From the NCBI RefSeq assembly GCF_025643595.1, contig NZ_CP102826.1, positions 3,162,001 through 3,226,000 on the forward strand: DNA of 64,000 nt. The letters run 5' to 3'. The notes below the pieces were generated by a model, which was not told the origin of the DNA, ran no database searches, and worked only from the letters and a program-made list of their open reading frames with translations. The stretch is from Saccharopolyspora rosea (GTDB lineage: Bacteria; Actinomycetota; Actinomycetes; Mycobacteriales; Pseudonocardiaceae). Each line of letters starts with the position of its first letter. Within the stretch, counting starts at the first letter, position 1. Of the stretch, positions 7,880 to 19,371 are shown in pieces. The position numbers and the translations under genes are program-made.

Positions 7880-8314
7880 GCCATGGCAGCGCGGTTGAGC
7901 CGCCATCCACACCGTGGCCGATGCGCCGAGCGGAGCACAGGGGCATTGGTCCCTGGTCAGGGCTGTTTAAGGTGCTCTTGAGGCGGCCGGGTGCAGCGCG
8001 GCCGCGACGTGCCGGGCCGCGGTTGCGAGGTGGACGGGCTCGCCTGGGCCGGCGCCCACCACCGCGACGTCCACGCGTCGCGCACCGCCGGAAACCGCGG
8101 CGCCACGCCGTTTCTTCCCCCCCCCCTTCGGATGCACCCGGGAGAGTGCGACGCACACCACTCCGGGGTGCCTTTTACGCGGAAGAAACGGGGCTCTACG
8201 ATTGTTTCCGTAAGTGGGTGTTCGGCCCCGAACCTCTTCCGCTCGATTGGCCCTGCTCGGCCATGCGTGCGCGCGCGAACGGAAGACGGAGAGGTATGGA
8301 GAAGGGAGGCACAA
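7880..8314. other. Long non-coding stretch with poly-C tract
   Basis: No gene is convincing in this stretch. It contains a run of ten C at 8117-8126, preceded by TTTCTT. On the minus strand one reading frame ends with a protein-like tail (VDVAVVGAGPGEPVHLATAA near 7985-8080), which may be a gene fragment. Base composition becomes more A+T-rich near 8180-8230, where a promoter for the small gene at 8315 may lie. Confidence 0.4.
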
Positions 8315-8464
8315 GTGGCAACGGTGTGGGTGGCTCTGGCGACTGAGACGGTCATGCTGCTGGCGGCGGCGGGCGTGGCGGTCAAGTGGGTGCGGCGGTC
8401 CCCGACGAGCACCCCTGACCAGGTTGTCGAGCCGGTTTCGCCGGTCACCGAGCAGCTGGCCTGA
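8315..8464 (+). CDS. Small single-pass membrane peptide (49 aa)
   Basis: A GTG-started frame encodes 49 residues. A hydrophobic segment (VALATETVMLLAAAGVAVKW) is followed by a basic VRRSP stop-transfer and a Pro/Glu-rich polar tail. A good Shine-Dalgarno (GAAGGGAGG) sits five bases upstream, and a terminator-like hairpin starts 12 bases after the stop. These two flanking signals are why I accept so short a gene. Topology would be N-out with a cytoplasmic tail. Function is unknown, and no relative is recognised. Confidence 0.55.
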   Translation: MATVWVALATETVMLLAAAGVAVKWVRRSPTSTPDQVVEPVSPVTEQLA

Positions 8465-8475
8465 GGATGCGCGCA

Positions 8476-8508
8476 ACGGGCTTGCTCCCCTCGCGGGAAC
8501 AAGCCCGT
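8476..8508 (+). terminator. Terminator after small membrane peptide
   Basis: ACGGGCTTG pairs perfectly with CAAGCCCGT, and an inner TCCC/GGGA pair extends the stem. It lies 12 bases downstream of the peptide stop. Confidence 0.65.
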
Positions 8509-8769
8509 CGTTCCATGCCGGGTGGCTGACACCCCTTCACCCGCGTCGATTCGACATCGTCGACGGGAAACGTTTCGTTACTCAATTCCGAGCACTTTTT
8601 GTGAACGCTCGCCGCGTTCGGTGCTGCCTTTTCCCCGCGGCGGTAGTTAGCACTAGTAAATGCCGCAGTTCCGCGGGCTCTCGCGCTTCGTCGTGCTCCT
8701 GTGTCCTGGTTCGCAACCGCTCCCCGCTAGGGTGGGTCGCGTCCGGCTCGCCGACCAGGAAGGGCACTC
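8509..8769. promoter_or_regulatory. A+T-richer upstream region of methyltransferase gene
   Basis: This 261-base interval is unusually A+T-rich for the window around 8560-8670 (for example TTAGCACTAGTAAATG near 8648). It probably holds the promoter for the gene at 8770. I could not assign exact -35 and -10 boxes. Confidence 0.35.
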
Positions 8770-9432
8770 GTGACACGACCTGAACAGATCCGTCCGCAGC
8801 CGTCCCCGGCCGCCGGGAGAGCGCTGTCGAACCGGTCGGGTGCGCTGTCCGACTACGGGGCCTTCCTGCGCCGGGCGATCCGCCACCCCGGACAGGTGGG
8901 CGCGATCGCGCCGAGTTCTCCTTCCCTCGCCCGGCAGATGGCCGCCGTGGTGCCCTCGACGGGCAGCCCGGTCGTCGTCGAGCTGGGACCCGGTACCGGT
9001 GCGCTGAGCGCGGCGGTCGCCGAGCGGCTGCCCGCGTCGGGACGGCACCTCGCCGTCGAACTCGACGGCGGGATGGTCGAGCACCTGCGGCGGAACCTGC
9101 CGTGGCTGGAGGTCATCCAGGGCGACGCGGCGCGGCTCGGCGAGCTGCTGCGCGAGGCCGGGGTGGCGTCGGTGGACGCGGTGATCAGCGGCCTGCCGTG
9201 GTCGATCTTCCCCGGCCAGCTGCAGCAGGACATCCTGGACCAGGTCGGCGCGGTGCTGGCCCCGCACGCCGCCTTCACCACCTTCGCCTACGTGCACGCC
9301 CTGGGCATGGCCGGGGCGCGGCGGTTCCGCGCCCGGCTCGACAACTCCTTCGACGAGGTCCTCACCAGCCACACGGTCTGGCGCAACGTGCCGCCCGCCC
9401 GGATCTACGCCTGTCGCCGTCCGCGCGGCTGA
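8770..9432 (+). CDS. Class I SAM methyltransferase, phospholipid N-methyltransferase-like
   Basis: This 220-residue protein has a Rossmann methyltransferase core. VVELGPGTGALSAAVAERL is motif I, LAVELDGGMVEHLRR is motif II with its acidic ribose ligand, and GDAARL is motif III. The motif IV region reads ISGLPWSIFP, as in COG3963 phosphatidylethanolamine methyltransferases and KsgA/Erm-related enzymes. The AIAPSSPSLARQM segment before motif I is characteristic of the phospholipid methyltransferase group. A lipid headgroup substrate is therefore more likely than rRNA, but this is an inference. GTG is preceded by AGGAAGG. It stands 60 bases before the ferredoxin reductase gene. Confidence 0.75.
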   Translation: MTRPEQIRPQPSPAAGRALSNRSGALSDYGAFLRRAIRHPGQVGAIAPSSPSLARQMAAVVPSTGSPVVVELGPGTGALSAAVAERLPASGRHLAVELDGGMVEHLRRNLPWLEVIQGDAARLGELLREAGVASVDAVISGLPWSIFPGQLQQDILDQVGAVLAPHAAFTTFAYVHALGMAGARRFRARLDNSFDEVLTSHTVWRNVPPARIYACRRPRG

Positions 9433-9492
9433 CTCCTGGCGTCCGCGCGCGGTGCCGGTAGGCTCGGCGAAGATCGTCGGGAGGAGGTCGGC

Positions 9493-10710
9493 ATGGCGAC
9501 CGTGGTGATCGCCGGAGCCGGGCAGGCCGGGTACCAGACCGCGGCGGGCTTGCGGCAGGACGGGTTCGACGGGCGCGTGGTCCTGGTCGGCGACGAACCG
9601 GGATTGCCGTACCAGCGGCCACCGCTGTCCAAGACCTACCTCAGCGGCCACGTCACCGCGGACGGTGTGCGGCTGCGCGGGCAGGAGTTCTTCGCCGACA
9701 ACGGCATCGAGCTGGTCACCGGCCACCGCATCACCGGCATCGACCGCGCCGCCCGGCGCGTGCGGCTGGATTCCGGGGACGTCGACTACGACCACCTCGT
9801 CCTGGCGCTGGGGGCGTGCAACCGGCCGCTGCCGGTGCCCGGGGCGGACCTGCCGGGTGTGGTGGGGTTGCGCACCGTCGCCGAGGCCGACGTGCTGCGC
9901 GACCGGCTGTCGTCGGTGCGCGACGTCGTGGTGGTCGGCGCCGGGTTCATCGGCCTGGAATTCGCCTCGGTGGCCCGGGACGCCGGAGTGGCGGTCACCG
10001 TCGTCGAGGCGAAGCCGCGCGTGCTGTCGCGAGTGGTCAGCGAGCCCACGTCGGAGTTCTTCGCCCGGTTGCACAGCTCCCGGGGAGTCCGCCTCCTGCT
10101 GGGCACCGGAGTCGCCCGGGTGCTCGGCGAGGAGCGCGCGACGGGCGTGGAGACCACCGACGGCTCCCGGATCGAGGCCGACCTCGTCGTCGTCGCGATC
10201 GGCGTGCGCCCCAACACCGAGCTCGCCGAGCAGGCCGGGCTCGCGGTCGACGACGGCGTCGTCGTCGACGAGCACCTGCGCACCTGCGACCCGGCGATCT
10301 CGGCGATCGGCGACTGCGCCCGCTTCCCGACCCCGCACGCCGACGCGCCGGTGCGCCTGGAGTCGGTGCAGAACGCCATCGACCAGGCCCGCTGCGTCTC
10401 GGCATCGCTCACCGGCAACGCGCGCGCCTACGCGGCGGTGCCGTGGTTCTGGAGCGACCAGGGCTCGGCGAAGCTCCAGATCGCGGGGCTGACCACCGGC
10501 CACGACCGCACCATCGTGCGCGGTGACGTCGACGAGGGCCGGTTCAGCGTCTTCTGCTACCGCGGCAAGCGCTTGCTCGGTGCCGAGTCGGTCAGCCGCG
10601 CCGCCGACCACATGGCGGTGCGCCGGCTGCTGACCGCCGAGGCCCCGCTGGACCCGGAGCAGGCCGCGGATCCGTCGTTCGACCTCAAGTCCTACAGCCG
10701 GGGTCGGTAG
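9493..10710 (+). CDS. FAD/NAD-dependent ferredoxin reductase
   Basis: This 405-residue flavoprotein belongs to the rhodocoxin/putidaredoxin reductase type. The N-terminal FAD site is VVIAGAGQAGYQTAAGL (GxGxxG), the active-site region PYQRPPLSK is diagnostic of this group, and the NAD site is VVVGAGFIGLEFAS. A late FAD motif AISAIGDCARF is followed by the reductase C-terminal domain. It would take electrons from NADH to a small ferredoxin. The ferredoxin-P450 pair 3 kb upstream is the obvious partner. It converges on acnA, with a perfect hairpin between them. Confidence 0.9.
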   Translation: MATVVIAGAGQAGYQTAAGLRQDGFDGRVVLVGDEPGLPYQRPPLSKTYLSGHVTADGVRLRGQEFFADNGIELVTGHRITGIDRAARRVRLDSGDVDYDHLVLALGACNRPLPVPGADLPGVVGLRTVAEADVLRDRLSSVRDVVVVGAGFIGLEFASVARDAGVAVTVVEAKPRVLSRVVSEPTSEFFARLHSSRGVRLLLGTGVARVLGEERATGVETTDGSRIEADLVVVAIGVRPNTELAEQAGLAVDDGVVVDEHLRTCDPAISAIGDCARFPTPHADAPVRLESVQNAIDQARCVSASLTGNARAYAAVPWFWSDQGSAKLQIAGLTTGHDRTIVRGDVDEGRFSVFCYRGKRLLGAESVSRAADHMAVRRLLTAEAPLDPEQAADPSFDLKSYSRGR

Positions 10711-10736
10711 GGCGGGAACGCCCGGCCGTCGACGGA

Positions 10737-10775
10737 GAACGGGGCCGGTGCGCTTGTGGCGCACCGGCCCCGTTC
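10737..10775. terminator. Perfect bidirectional terminator
   Basis: A 17-bp perfect stem (GAACGGGGCCGGTGCGC) with a 5-base loop separates the convergent ferredoxin reductase and aconitase genes. It is symmetrical enough to serve both. Confidence 0.85.
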
Positions 10776-10803
10776 GTAGGTTGCCCGCCGGATCGGCGGG
10801 GGA

Positions 10804-13605
<2,802 letters not shown>

Positions 13606-13701
13606 GTTCAACTCCATCTCGCGACGGGCGCAAGTCCGGGAACGGTTGCGAGTCTCGCGCACGTCGGCCGAGCGTGCGCGTGGACCCGGGTCTCACAGGT
13701 A

Positions 13702-13731
13702 ACAGTACGCTTGTCCTGCAAACGTGCTCAA
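13702..13731 (-). promoter_or_regulatory. Candidate acnA promoter
   Basis: On the minus strand TTGAGC (13726-13731) and TACTGT (13702-13707) are 18 bases apart, about 100 bases before the acnA start. This is a plausible housekeeping-sigma promoter judged by eye. Confidence 0.35.
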
Positions 13732-13877
13732 CTGAGGGTCGCCAAACTCGCGATCACATGTTCCGGGACGTGCAAAACCGCGGAAGTTTCCGGGGTGGGG
13801 CTCCGCTTTTCCGCGGGAGGCGAGGGGACTGGCACGCCGGTACCGAAAGCCGGTGCGGTGCGTGATGAGATGGGCCG

Positions 13878-14810
13878 GTGCGCAAGCTCGTCGACAACAC
13901 CAAGACCACCGGGGTGGCCGTGGCGGTGGCCTCCGCGTTCTGCTTCGGCGGCTCCGGGCCGTTCGCCAAACCGCTGATCACCGCCGGGCTGACGCCGCTG
14001 CACGTGGCCTGGCTGCGACTGGCCGGGGGCGCGGTGCTCATGCTGCCGTTCGCGCTGCGCCACGCGCGGGTGCTGCGCCGGGCGCCGAAGTTGTTGGTGG
14101 GCTACGGGTTGTTCCCCATCGCCGGGGTGCAGGTGTGCTACTTCGCGGCGATCGCCACCGTCCCGGTCGGGGTGGCGTTGCTGATCGAGTTCCTGGGCCC
14201 GGTGCTGGTGCTGGGCTGGATCCGGTTCGTCCGGCGCGCGCCGGTGACGCCGACCGCCGCGGTGGGGGTGGTGCTCGCGGTCGTCGGGCTGGTCTTCGTG
14301 GTCGAGTTGTGGTCGGGGCTGGGTTTCGACCCGGTCGGGCTCGCGTTCGCGCTGGGTGCGGCGCTGTGCGAGACGGCGTACTTCCTGCTGTCGGACTCCG
14401 GTGCGGACGTCCACCCGATGGGCCTGACCTCCTACGGCCTGCTGCTCGGAGCGGCCGTGGTGACGGTCGTCGCGCGCCCCTGGGAGATGGACTGGTCGCT
14501 GCTGGTCGGCGGCGTGGAGATGGCCGGGCACCAGATCCCGGCCCTGGTGGCGGTCGACTGGATCGTCGTGCTGAGCACGGTGCTGGCCTACCTGAGCGGC
14601 ATCGTCGCGGTGCGGCTCCTGTCGCCGCAGGTGGCCGGAGCGGTGGCGTTCCTGGAACCGGTGATCGCCACCGTGCTGTCCTGGGCGCTGCTCGGCGAGG
14701 GGCTCGGGCCCTGGCAGCTGCTCGGCGGCGCCCTGATCCTCATCGGCGCCTACGTCGCCCAGCGCGCCGCCCCCTCCACCGCCCCGTCCGCCGAGCTGAG
14801 CGGGGTCTGA
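13878..14810 (+). CDS. EamA/DMT-family exporter (RhtA-like)
   Basis: This 310-residue membrane protein has ten predicted helices in two EamA repeats, the drug/metabolite transporter fold. Typical repeat signatures are FGGSGPFAKPLITAGLTPL in helix 1 and VALLIEFLGPVLVLGW in the first repeat. AGAVAFLEPVIATVLSWALLGE is in the second. The protein most resembles RhtA threonine/homoserine exporters. GTG at 13878 lacks a strong Shine-Dalgarno. It is divergent from acnA and converges on the 34-residue peptide gene. Substrate assignment is by family only. Confidence 0.85.
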   Translation: MRKLVDNTKTTGVAVAVASAFCFGGSGPFAKPLITAGLTPLHVAWLRLAGGAVLMLPFALRHARVLRRAPKLLVGYGLFPIAGVQVCYFAAIATVPVGVALLIEFLGPVLVLGWIRFVRRAPVTPTAAVGVVLAVVGLVFVVELWSGLGFDPVGLAFALGAALCETAYFLLSDSGADVHPMGLTSYGLLLGAAVVTVVARPWEMDWSLLVGGVEMAGHQIPALVAVDWIVVLSTVLAYLSGIVAVRLLSPQVAGAVAFLEPVIATVLSWALLGEGLGPWQLLGGALILIGAYVAQRAAPSTAPSAELSGV

Positions 14811-14845
14811 GCTCGGCGGAGAACCGCGGGTTCGGCAGTGCGGGG

Positions 14846-14950
14846 TCAGGCGGTCGCGTGCGCGACGGCGGTCTTCACCAGGTGCACCACCAGCTTCTCG
14901 ACGAGCGTGACGAGCACTCCGGTCAGAACGGCGGCGGCGAACTCGGGCAT
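14846..14950 (-). CDS. 34-aa amphipathic/hydrophobic peptide
   Basis: MPEFAAAVLTGVLVTLVEKL, then VVHLVKTAVAHATA, is a single helix with a small-residue face and Lys/His near its C-terminal half. The gene has a clear GAGAGG Shine-Dalgarno six bases upstream of its ATG. It lies about 115 bases downstream of the giant P-type ATPase gene on the same strand. Many P-type ATPases are modulated by tiny membrane peptides (KdpF and MgtR in bacteria, sarcolipin in animals), so a similar role is possible, but that is speculation. A membrane-active or holin-like peptide is an alternative. Confidence 0.5.
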   Translation of the reverse strand: MPEFAAAVLTGVLVTLVEKLVVHLVKTAVAHATA

Positions 14951-15065
14951 CGGAACCTCTCCCGTGGGTCGGTGCTGCTTCCGGAGCAACAGACTGAGCC
15001 GTTCGGGTGTGTCGGACGTGGTGTCCGGGTTGCCCGCGGATGAACCGACGACGAACTCCGCGGGC

Positions 15066-18000
15066 TCAGGCCCGGCCGGTCCACCACTGCCAGCCGAGCA
15101 CGCCCAGGGCCGCGGCGGCGGCGCAGCCGAGCGCGATGCCCCAGTGGTGCGGCCACAGCGGGCTGCTGCCGAAGAAGGTGCTGACTCCGGGTGTCTGCAC
15201 CAGCACGCCCAGCAACAGCACCGAGCCCGCCGTGGCCACCAGCACCAGCGGAGTGCGTCCGCGCATCGCGACGGTCTGCGCGAGCTGCGCGGACACCAGC
15301 GCGACCAGTCCGGCGGTGCGCGCCTGGCCCGCGGTGGCGGTCGGGCGCGACAGCAGCCACGCCAGCCCGGCGGCGCCCGCCGTGGCCGTGGCGCGCACGT
15401 ACACGTCGCGCGCCAGGGCCTGCCCCAGCGAGACGTCGGGCCCCTCGGCGAGCAGCTGTTCCGGGCTGCGCCCCGGCGGCGGGCTGACCGCGATCGCACT
15501 CGCGGGGAGCACGTCGGTGAGCATGTTGACCACCAGCAGCTGGCGCGGGTTCAGCGCGGCGCCGGAGCTGAGCAGCCCGGCGCCCAGCGAGTAGCCGATC
15601 TCGCCGAGATTGCCGCCGAGCAGGATCGACAGCGCGTCGCGCACCGAGGCCCACATGCCCCGCCCCTCGACGATGCCCTCGGTCAGCGTCTCGATCCGGT
15701 CGTTGGAGACGAGCAGGTCGGCGGCTTCGCGGGCCGCGGAGGTCGCGCGCGAACCGAACGCGATGCCCACGTGCGCCAGGCCGATCGCGGGCACGTCGTT
15801 GGCGCCGTCCCCGGTCATCGCCACGACGCGACCGGCGGCGCGCAGGCAGCGCACGATCCGCGCCTTCTGCGCGGGGCTGACGCGGGCGAACACCGAGATC
15901 TTCGGCAGTTCGCCGGTCAGCTGGTCGTCGTCGAGGGCGTCGAGTTCGGTGCCGGTCATCACCCGGCTCCCGTCCACCATCTCCAGTTCGGTGGCGATGG
16001 CCTCGGCGGTGCTCGGGTGGTCGCCGGTGATCATCACCACGTCCACGCCGGAGCGCCGCAGCCGGGCGACCGACTCGGCGGCCGCGGGATGCACCGGGTC
16101 CGCCAGGCAGAGCAGCCCCACCAGGTCCAGATCGTCCACATCGGACTCGTCGAGTTCGCCGCGGCCGGTGACCTCGCGCTCGGCCACGGCCAGCAGGCGG
16201 TACCCGCGCATCGCGAGGCGTTCGATCTCCGCGTCGACCCGAGCCCGCGCATCCGCGTCGAAGGCGAGCACCCCGTCCGGCAGCCGCCACCGGCGGCACC
16301 GCTGCAGGACCACCTCGGGAGCGCCCTTGACCGACAACAGGTTCCCGCTGCGCACCGCGTGGAACCCCCGCGACGGTTCGAAGGGCAGCTCGTCGTCGGC
16401 CGGCCGGTCCGCCCGGACCTCGACCGCCTCGGCTCCGTCGAGCACCGCGCGATCGGTCAGGTGCGGCGGCGGCCGGTCACCGCTCGGCCGCGGACTGGCC
16501 CGCACCGCGGCCGCCAGCACCTCCCGGTGCTGCGGATCGAGGTCCGATGTGGACTGATCGGTGCGGCCGTCGGAGACCCGGCGCAGGCTGATCCGGCCCT
16601 GCGTGAGGGTTCCGGTCTTGTCGAAGCAGAGCATGTCCACGCGTCCCAGCGCTTCCACCGTGGACGGGGTGCGCACCAGCACCCCGCGCTGCGAAAGCCG
16701 CCGCGCCGCGGCGAGTTCGGCGATGCGCGCGACGAACGGCAGCCCCTCGGGCACGGCCGCCACGGCCAGTCCCACGGAGCGGGCCACGCTCTGCCCGATG
16801 GGGGCGGCGCGCAGCAGGTCGACCACCAGCAGCATCGCGCCCGCGCCCAGCGCCAGCGGTAGGACCTGCCCGGTCAGCTGCGACAGCCGCGCCTCGACGC
16901 CGCCGGTCGCGGCCGCGCCGCCGCCGAATTCCCGTGCTGTGCGGCCGATTTCGGTGTTCGCGCCGACCGCGACGACCACCGCCGTCGCCGAGCCGGAGGC
17001 GACGGCGGTGCCCCGGTAGAGCATGCAGGTGCGGTCGGCGACCGCCGCCGCGACGGTCGCCTCGGCGGTCTTGGTGACCGGTTCGGACTCGCCGGTCAGA
17101 CTCGACTCGTCGACTTCCAGCGCCTCGGCGGACAGCACCCGGCAGTCGGCAGGCACACCGTCCCCGGCGCGCAGCTCGATGATGTCGCCCTCGACCAGAT
17201 CGTCGGCGGGCACCGAGGTGGTGCGACCCCGGCGGCGCAGCCGGACTCGCAGCTGCCCGGCTTCCAGCAGCGCCGCCAGCTCGCGGTCCGCGCGGACCCG
17301 CTGCGCGCCGTCGATGAGGGCGCTGAACACCAGGACACCGCCGATCAGCAGCGCGTCGGTCGCCGATCCCAGCACGGCGGACACCGCGGCCCCGGCGCCC
17401 AGCACCGGGGTCATCGGCCCCGCCAGGTTCTCCACCGTCGCGGCGACGAGCCCGGTGCGCGTCCGCTGTTCCTCGGGGGCGCGCCGGCGCCCGGCCTGCG
17501 ACGCGCTCAGGCCGCGCTCGTCGGAGTCCAGCAGGGACAGCACCGACGAGGTGGGCATCGCGTGCCACGGCGCGCGTTCCGCGGGCACCGGGGGAGCGCG
17601 CTTGGCCGCCCGCATGCCCAGCCAGGTACCGGTGCCCAGCGCGAACAGCGTCGCGGTGTGCACCGGGAACGAGGTGCGCCCCGGTGCGCCGCGGGCCGGA
17701 CCGAGGACGGCCAGCAACGCGCCCAGGCACGAACCCGCCACCGACAGCGACGCCGCGTACCGGCTGGCGGTGCGCGCCTGCTCGACCGCGGCGAGCAGCA
17801 GGTGCGCGGTCACCGGGCTCGGGCAGTGCACATCGGCACCCCAGGAGCTCCGCTCGGACACCCCGATTCCGACGTCGGCGGCGGTCAGCGCGGCGTGCGC
17901 CCGGGAGGCCACCACGGCGACCACGGCGCCGTCGCGCTGCAACGCCCGCACCGAGCGAGCCAGCCGGTCGCCGCCGGGCACGACGCGCTCGACACCCAGC

Positions 18001-19358
18001 CTGCGGTCCAGCTGCCCGGCACGGCCGCCCAGCACCACCGATCCGACGCCTCCGGCGGCGGTCACCAGCGCTTCGGCCAGCGGGTCGATCTCGTCGACGA
18101 CCACCGCCAAGGCCACCGGCCTCGACCGGTGGCACAGCACGACGACGTCACCGCCCCGATCGGCCCGTTCCGCCGCGGTGGCGCGGGCCTCGGCGGACAG
18201 CGCCACCTCCGGCGGCGGGCGCGCCGACCACTGGCCGCGAGCGCGCTCCCGCCCGGGGTCCTGGAGATCGACGACCTCGGACGCCCGCGCGTACAGCTGC
18301 GAGGTGTCGCCGTCGTCGAGCGGGATCACCTCGTCGATCACGCGCCGTCCGGTCAGCAGGGCGCGCGGGTCGACCACCACCGTGTCGACCCGGTCGAGCC
18401 GCCGCAGCGCGTCGGGCTGCAGGACCAGCACGCCCCGGGCCGACAGCGCGGTGTCCAGCTGGGCGGCGAACGCCTCCCGACCCGCCTTCGCGGGCCTGGG
18501 GGTGGCCGCCTGCAACGCGGCCAACGCGCGGCGCGGACTGCGGGTGGCCGCCAGCAGGGCGGCGTACCCGCCGAACGCGAGGCCACCGGAGGTGTTGGCG
18601 ACCCGCTCGACCGGGCCGCCCGGCAGCGGCACGGGACGCGGTCGCGCGTCGATCGGGGAGCTGGTGTGCGCCCCGGCGGGGGCGGTGCCGGCCCACTGCA
18701 ACCACGCCTGGTGCCGGGCGATGGCTTCGCGGGAGATGCAGAACCGGCCGCAGGCGTCGGTGACCGCGGCCAGCGGGCCTTCGGCGAGGCCCTGCGACAA
18801 CGCCCCGCCCAGCGACAGCACCGCGTCGGTCGTGGCACGTCCGAGGGTCTTCTCCAGGCCGGACCGCAACCACGGCACCGAGTCCGACAGCGAGGCCACC
18901 GCCGGGACCAGCGGGATCCGGACCGGCACCAGCGAGCCCAGCGCGGCGTAGCCCACGCTCAGCAGGCTCGCGCCGAGCGCACCGACGTCGCGCACCAGGA
19001 TTTCCGCGTTGGCCGGATGCATGCGCCCCGCCGGGGAGTGCTCGGCGTCGTCGAGCCCGTACTCGCCCTCGATCTTCGCGATCACCCCGGCCAGCGCCGC
19101 CGTCCCGAGGGTCGTCGGGTCGTGTTCGACCACGACCCGGCCCAGCGCCGCGTTGGTCTCGACGCTGCGCACCCCCTCCAGCGCCAGCAGCCGTTGTTCG
19201 AGGTCGCGCGCGGCGGCTTCGGTGCCGGGCCGGTGCACGCCGCGCACCCGCAGGTGCGTGCGGCCCGAGCCGTGCCACGGCCTGGCCAGGCCGCGGGCCG
19301 CTTGGAGCACCGGGCCGGCCACCTCCGCGGCCTGGGACAGCAGCCGACCCAGCACCAT
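15066..19358 (-). CDS. Giant P-type cation ATPase (CtpI/CtpH-like), 1430 aa
   Basis: The C-terminal ~800 residues form an active P-type ATPase. Visible motifs are TGES at ~755, VPEGLP before the phosphorylation site, DKTGTLT with Asp913, and MTGDGANDVPAIG near 1180, followed by closing transmembrane helices. The PEGL motif suggests a P2-type or CtpF/CtpI relative rather than a CPx heavy-metal pump. The N-terminal ~600 residues look like a second, degenerate pump. An HMA-like fold lacks CxxC (residues ~34-100), and VVVDPRALLTG (Asp330) stands where DKTGT should be. AALTAADVGIGV stands where the GDGxNDxPAL helix should be. Mycobacterial CtpI has the same long organisation. The ion is unknown. 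A small membrane-protein gene ends 13 bases upstream and may be cotranscribed. Confidence 0.88.
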   Translation of the reverse strand: MVLGRLLSQAAEVAGPVLQAARGLARPWHGSGRTHLRVRGVHRPGTEAAARDLEQRLLALEGVRSVETNAALGRVVVEHDPTTLGTAALAGVIAKIEGEYGLDDAEHSPAGRMHPANAEILVRDVGALGASLLSVGYAALGSLVPVRIPLVPAVASLSDSVPWLRSGLEKTLGRATTDAVLSLGGALSQGLAEGPLAAVTDACGRFCISREAIARHQAWLQWAGTAPAGAHTSSPIDARPRPVPLPGGPVERVANTSGGLAFGGYAALLAATRSPRRALAALQAATPRPAKAGREAFAAQLDTALSARGVLVLQPDALRRLDRVDTVVVDPRALLTGRRVIDEVIPLDDGDTSQLYARASEVVDLQDPGRERARGQWSARPPPEVALSAEARATAAERADRGGDVVVLCHRSRPVALAVVVDEIDPLAEALVTAAGGVGSVVLGGRAGQLDRRLGVERVVPGGDRLARSVRALQRDGAVVAVVASRAHAALTAADVGIGVSERSSWGADVHCPSPVTAHLLLAAVEQARTASRYAASLSVAGSCLGALLAVLGPARGAPGRTSFPVHTATLFALGTGTWLGMRAAKRAPPVPAERAPWHAMPTSSVLSLLDSDERGLSASQAGRRRAPEEQRTRTGLVAATVENLAGPMTPVLGAGAAVSAVLGSATDALLIGGVLVFSALIDGAQRVRADRELAALLEAGQLRVRLRRRGRTTSVPADDLVEGDIIELRAGDGVPADCRVLSAEALEVDESSLTGESEPVTKTAEATVAAAVADRTCMLYRGTAVASGSATAVVVAVGANTEIGRTAREFGGGAAATGGVEARLSQLTGQVLPLALGAGAMLLVVDLLRAAPIGQSVARSVGLAVAAVPEGLPFVARIAELAAARRLSQRGVLVRTPSTVEALGRVDMLCFDKTGTLTQGRISLRRVSDGRTDQSTSDLDPQHREVLAAAVRASPRPSGDRPPPHLTDRAVLDGAEAVEVRADRPADDELPFEPSRGFHAVRSGNLLSVKGAPEVVLQRCRRWRLPDGVLAFDADARARVDAEIERLAMRGYRLLAVAEREVTGRGELDESDVDDLDLVGLLCLADPVHPAAAESVARLRRSGVDVVMITGDHPSTAEAIATELEMVDGSRVMTGTELDALDDDQLTGELPKISVFARVSPAQKARIVRCLRAAGRVVAMTGDGANDVPAIGLAHVGIAFGSRATSAAREAADLLVSNDRIETLTEGIVEGRGMWASVRDALSILLGGNLGEIGYSLGAGLLSSGAALNPRQLLVVNMLTDVLPASAIAVSPPPGRSPEQLLAEGPDVSLGQALARDVYVRATATAGAAGLAWLLSRPTATAGQARTAGLVALVSAQLAQTVAMRGRTPLVLVATAGSVLLLGVLVQTPGVSTFFGSSPLWPHHWGIALGCAAAAALGVLGWQWWTGRA

Positions 19359-19371
19359 CAGCGCGCCTCCG

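Noticed and set aside
5622..8156. 844-codon minus-strand open frame
   Set aside because: Runs antisense through the P450, ferredoxin, repeat element and DUF574 gene. No coherent domain.
7967..8476. Minus-strand frame ending near 7967 as a gene
   Set aside because: Only the last ~40 codons look protein-like. It overlaps the better supported 49-aa peptide gene and crosses the C10 run, with no ribosome site.
14838..16862. 674-codon plus-strand open frame
   Set aside because: Antisense to the P-type ATPase C-terminal half, including the DKTGT region.
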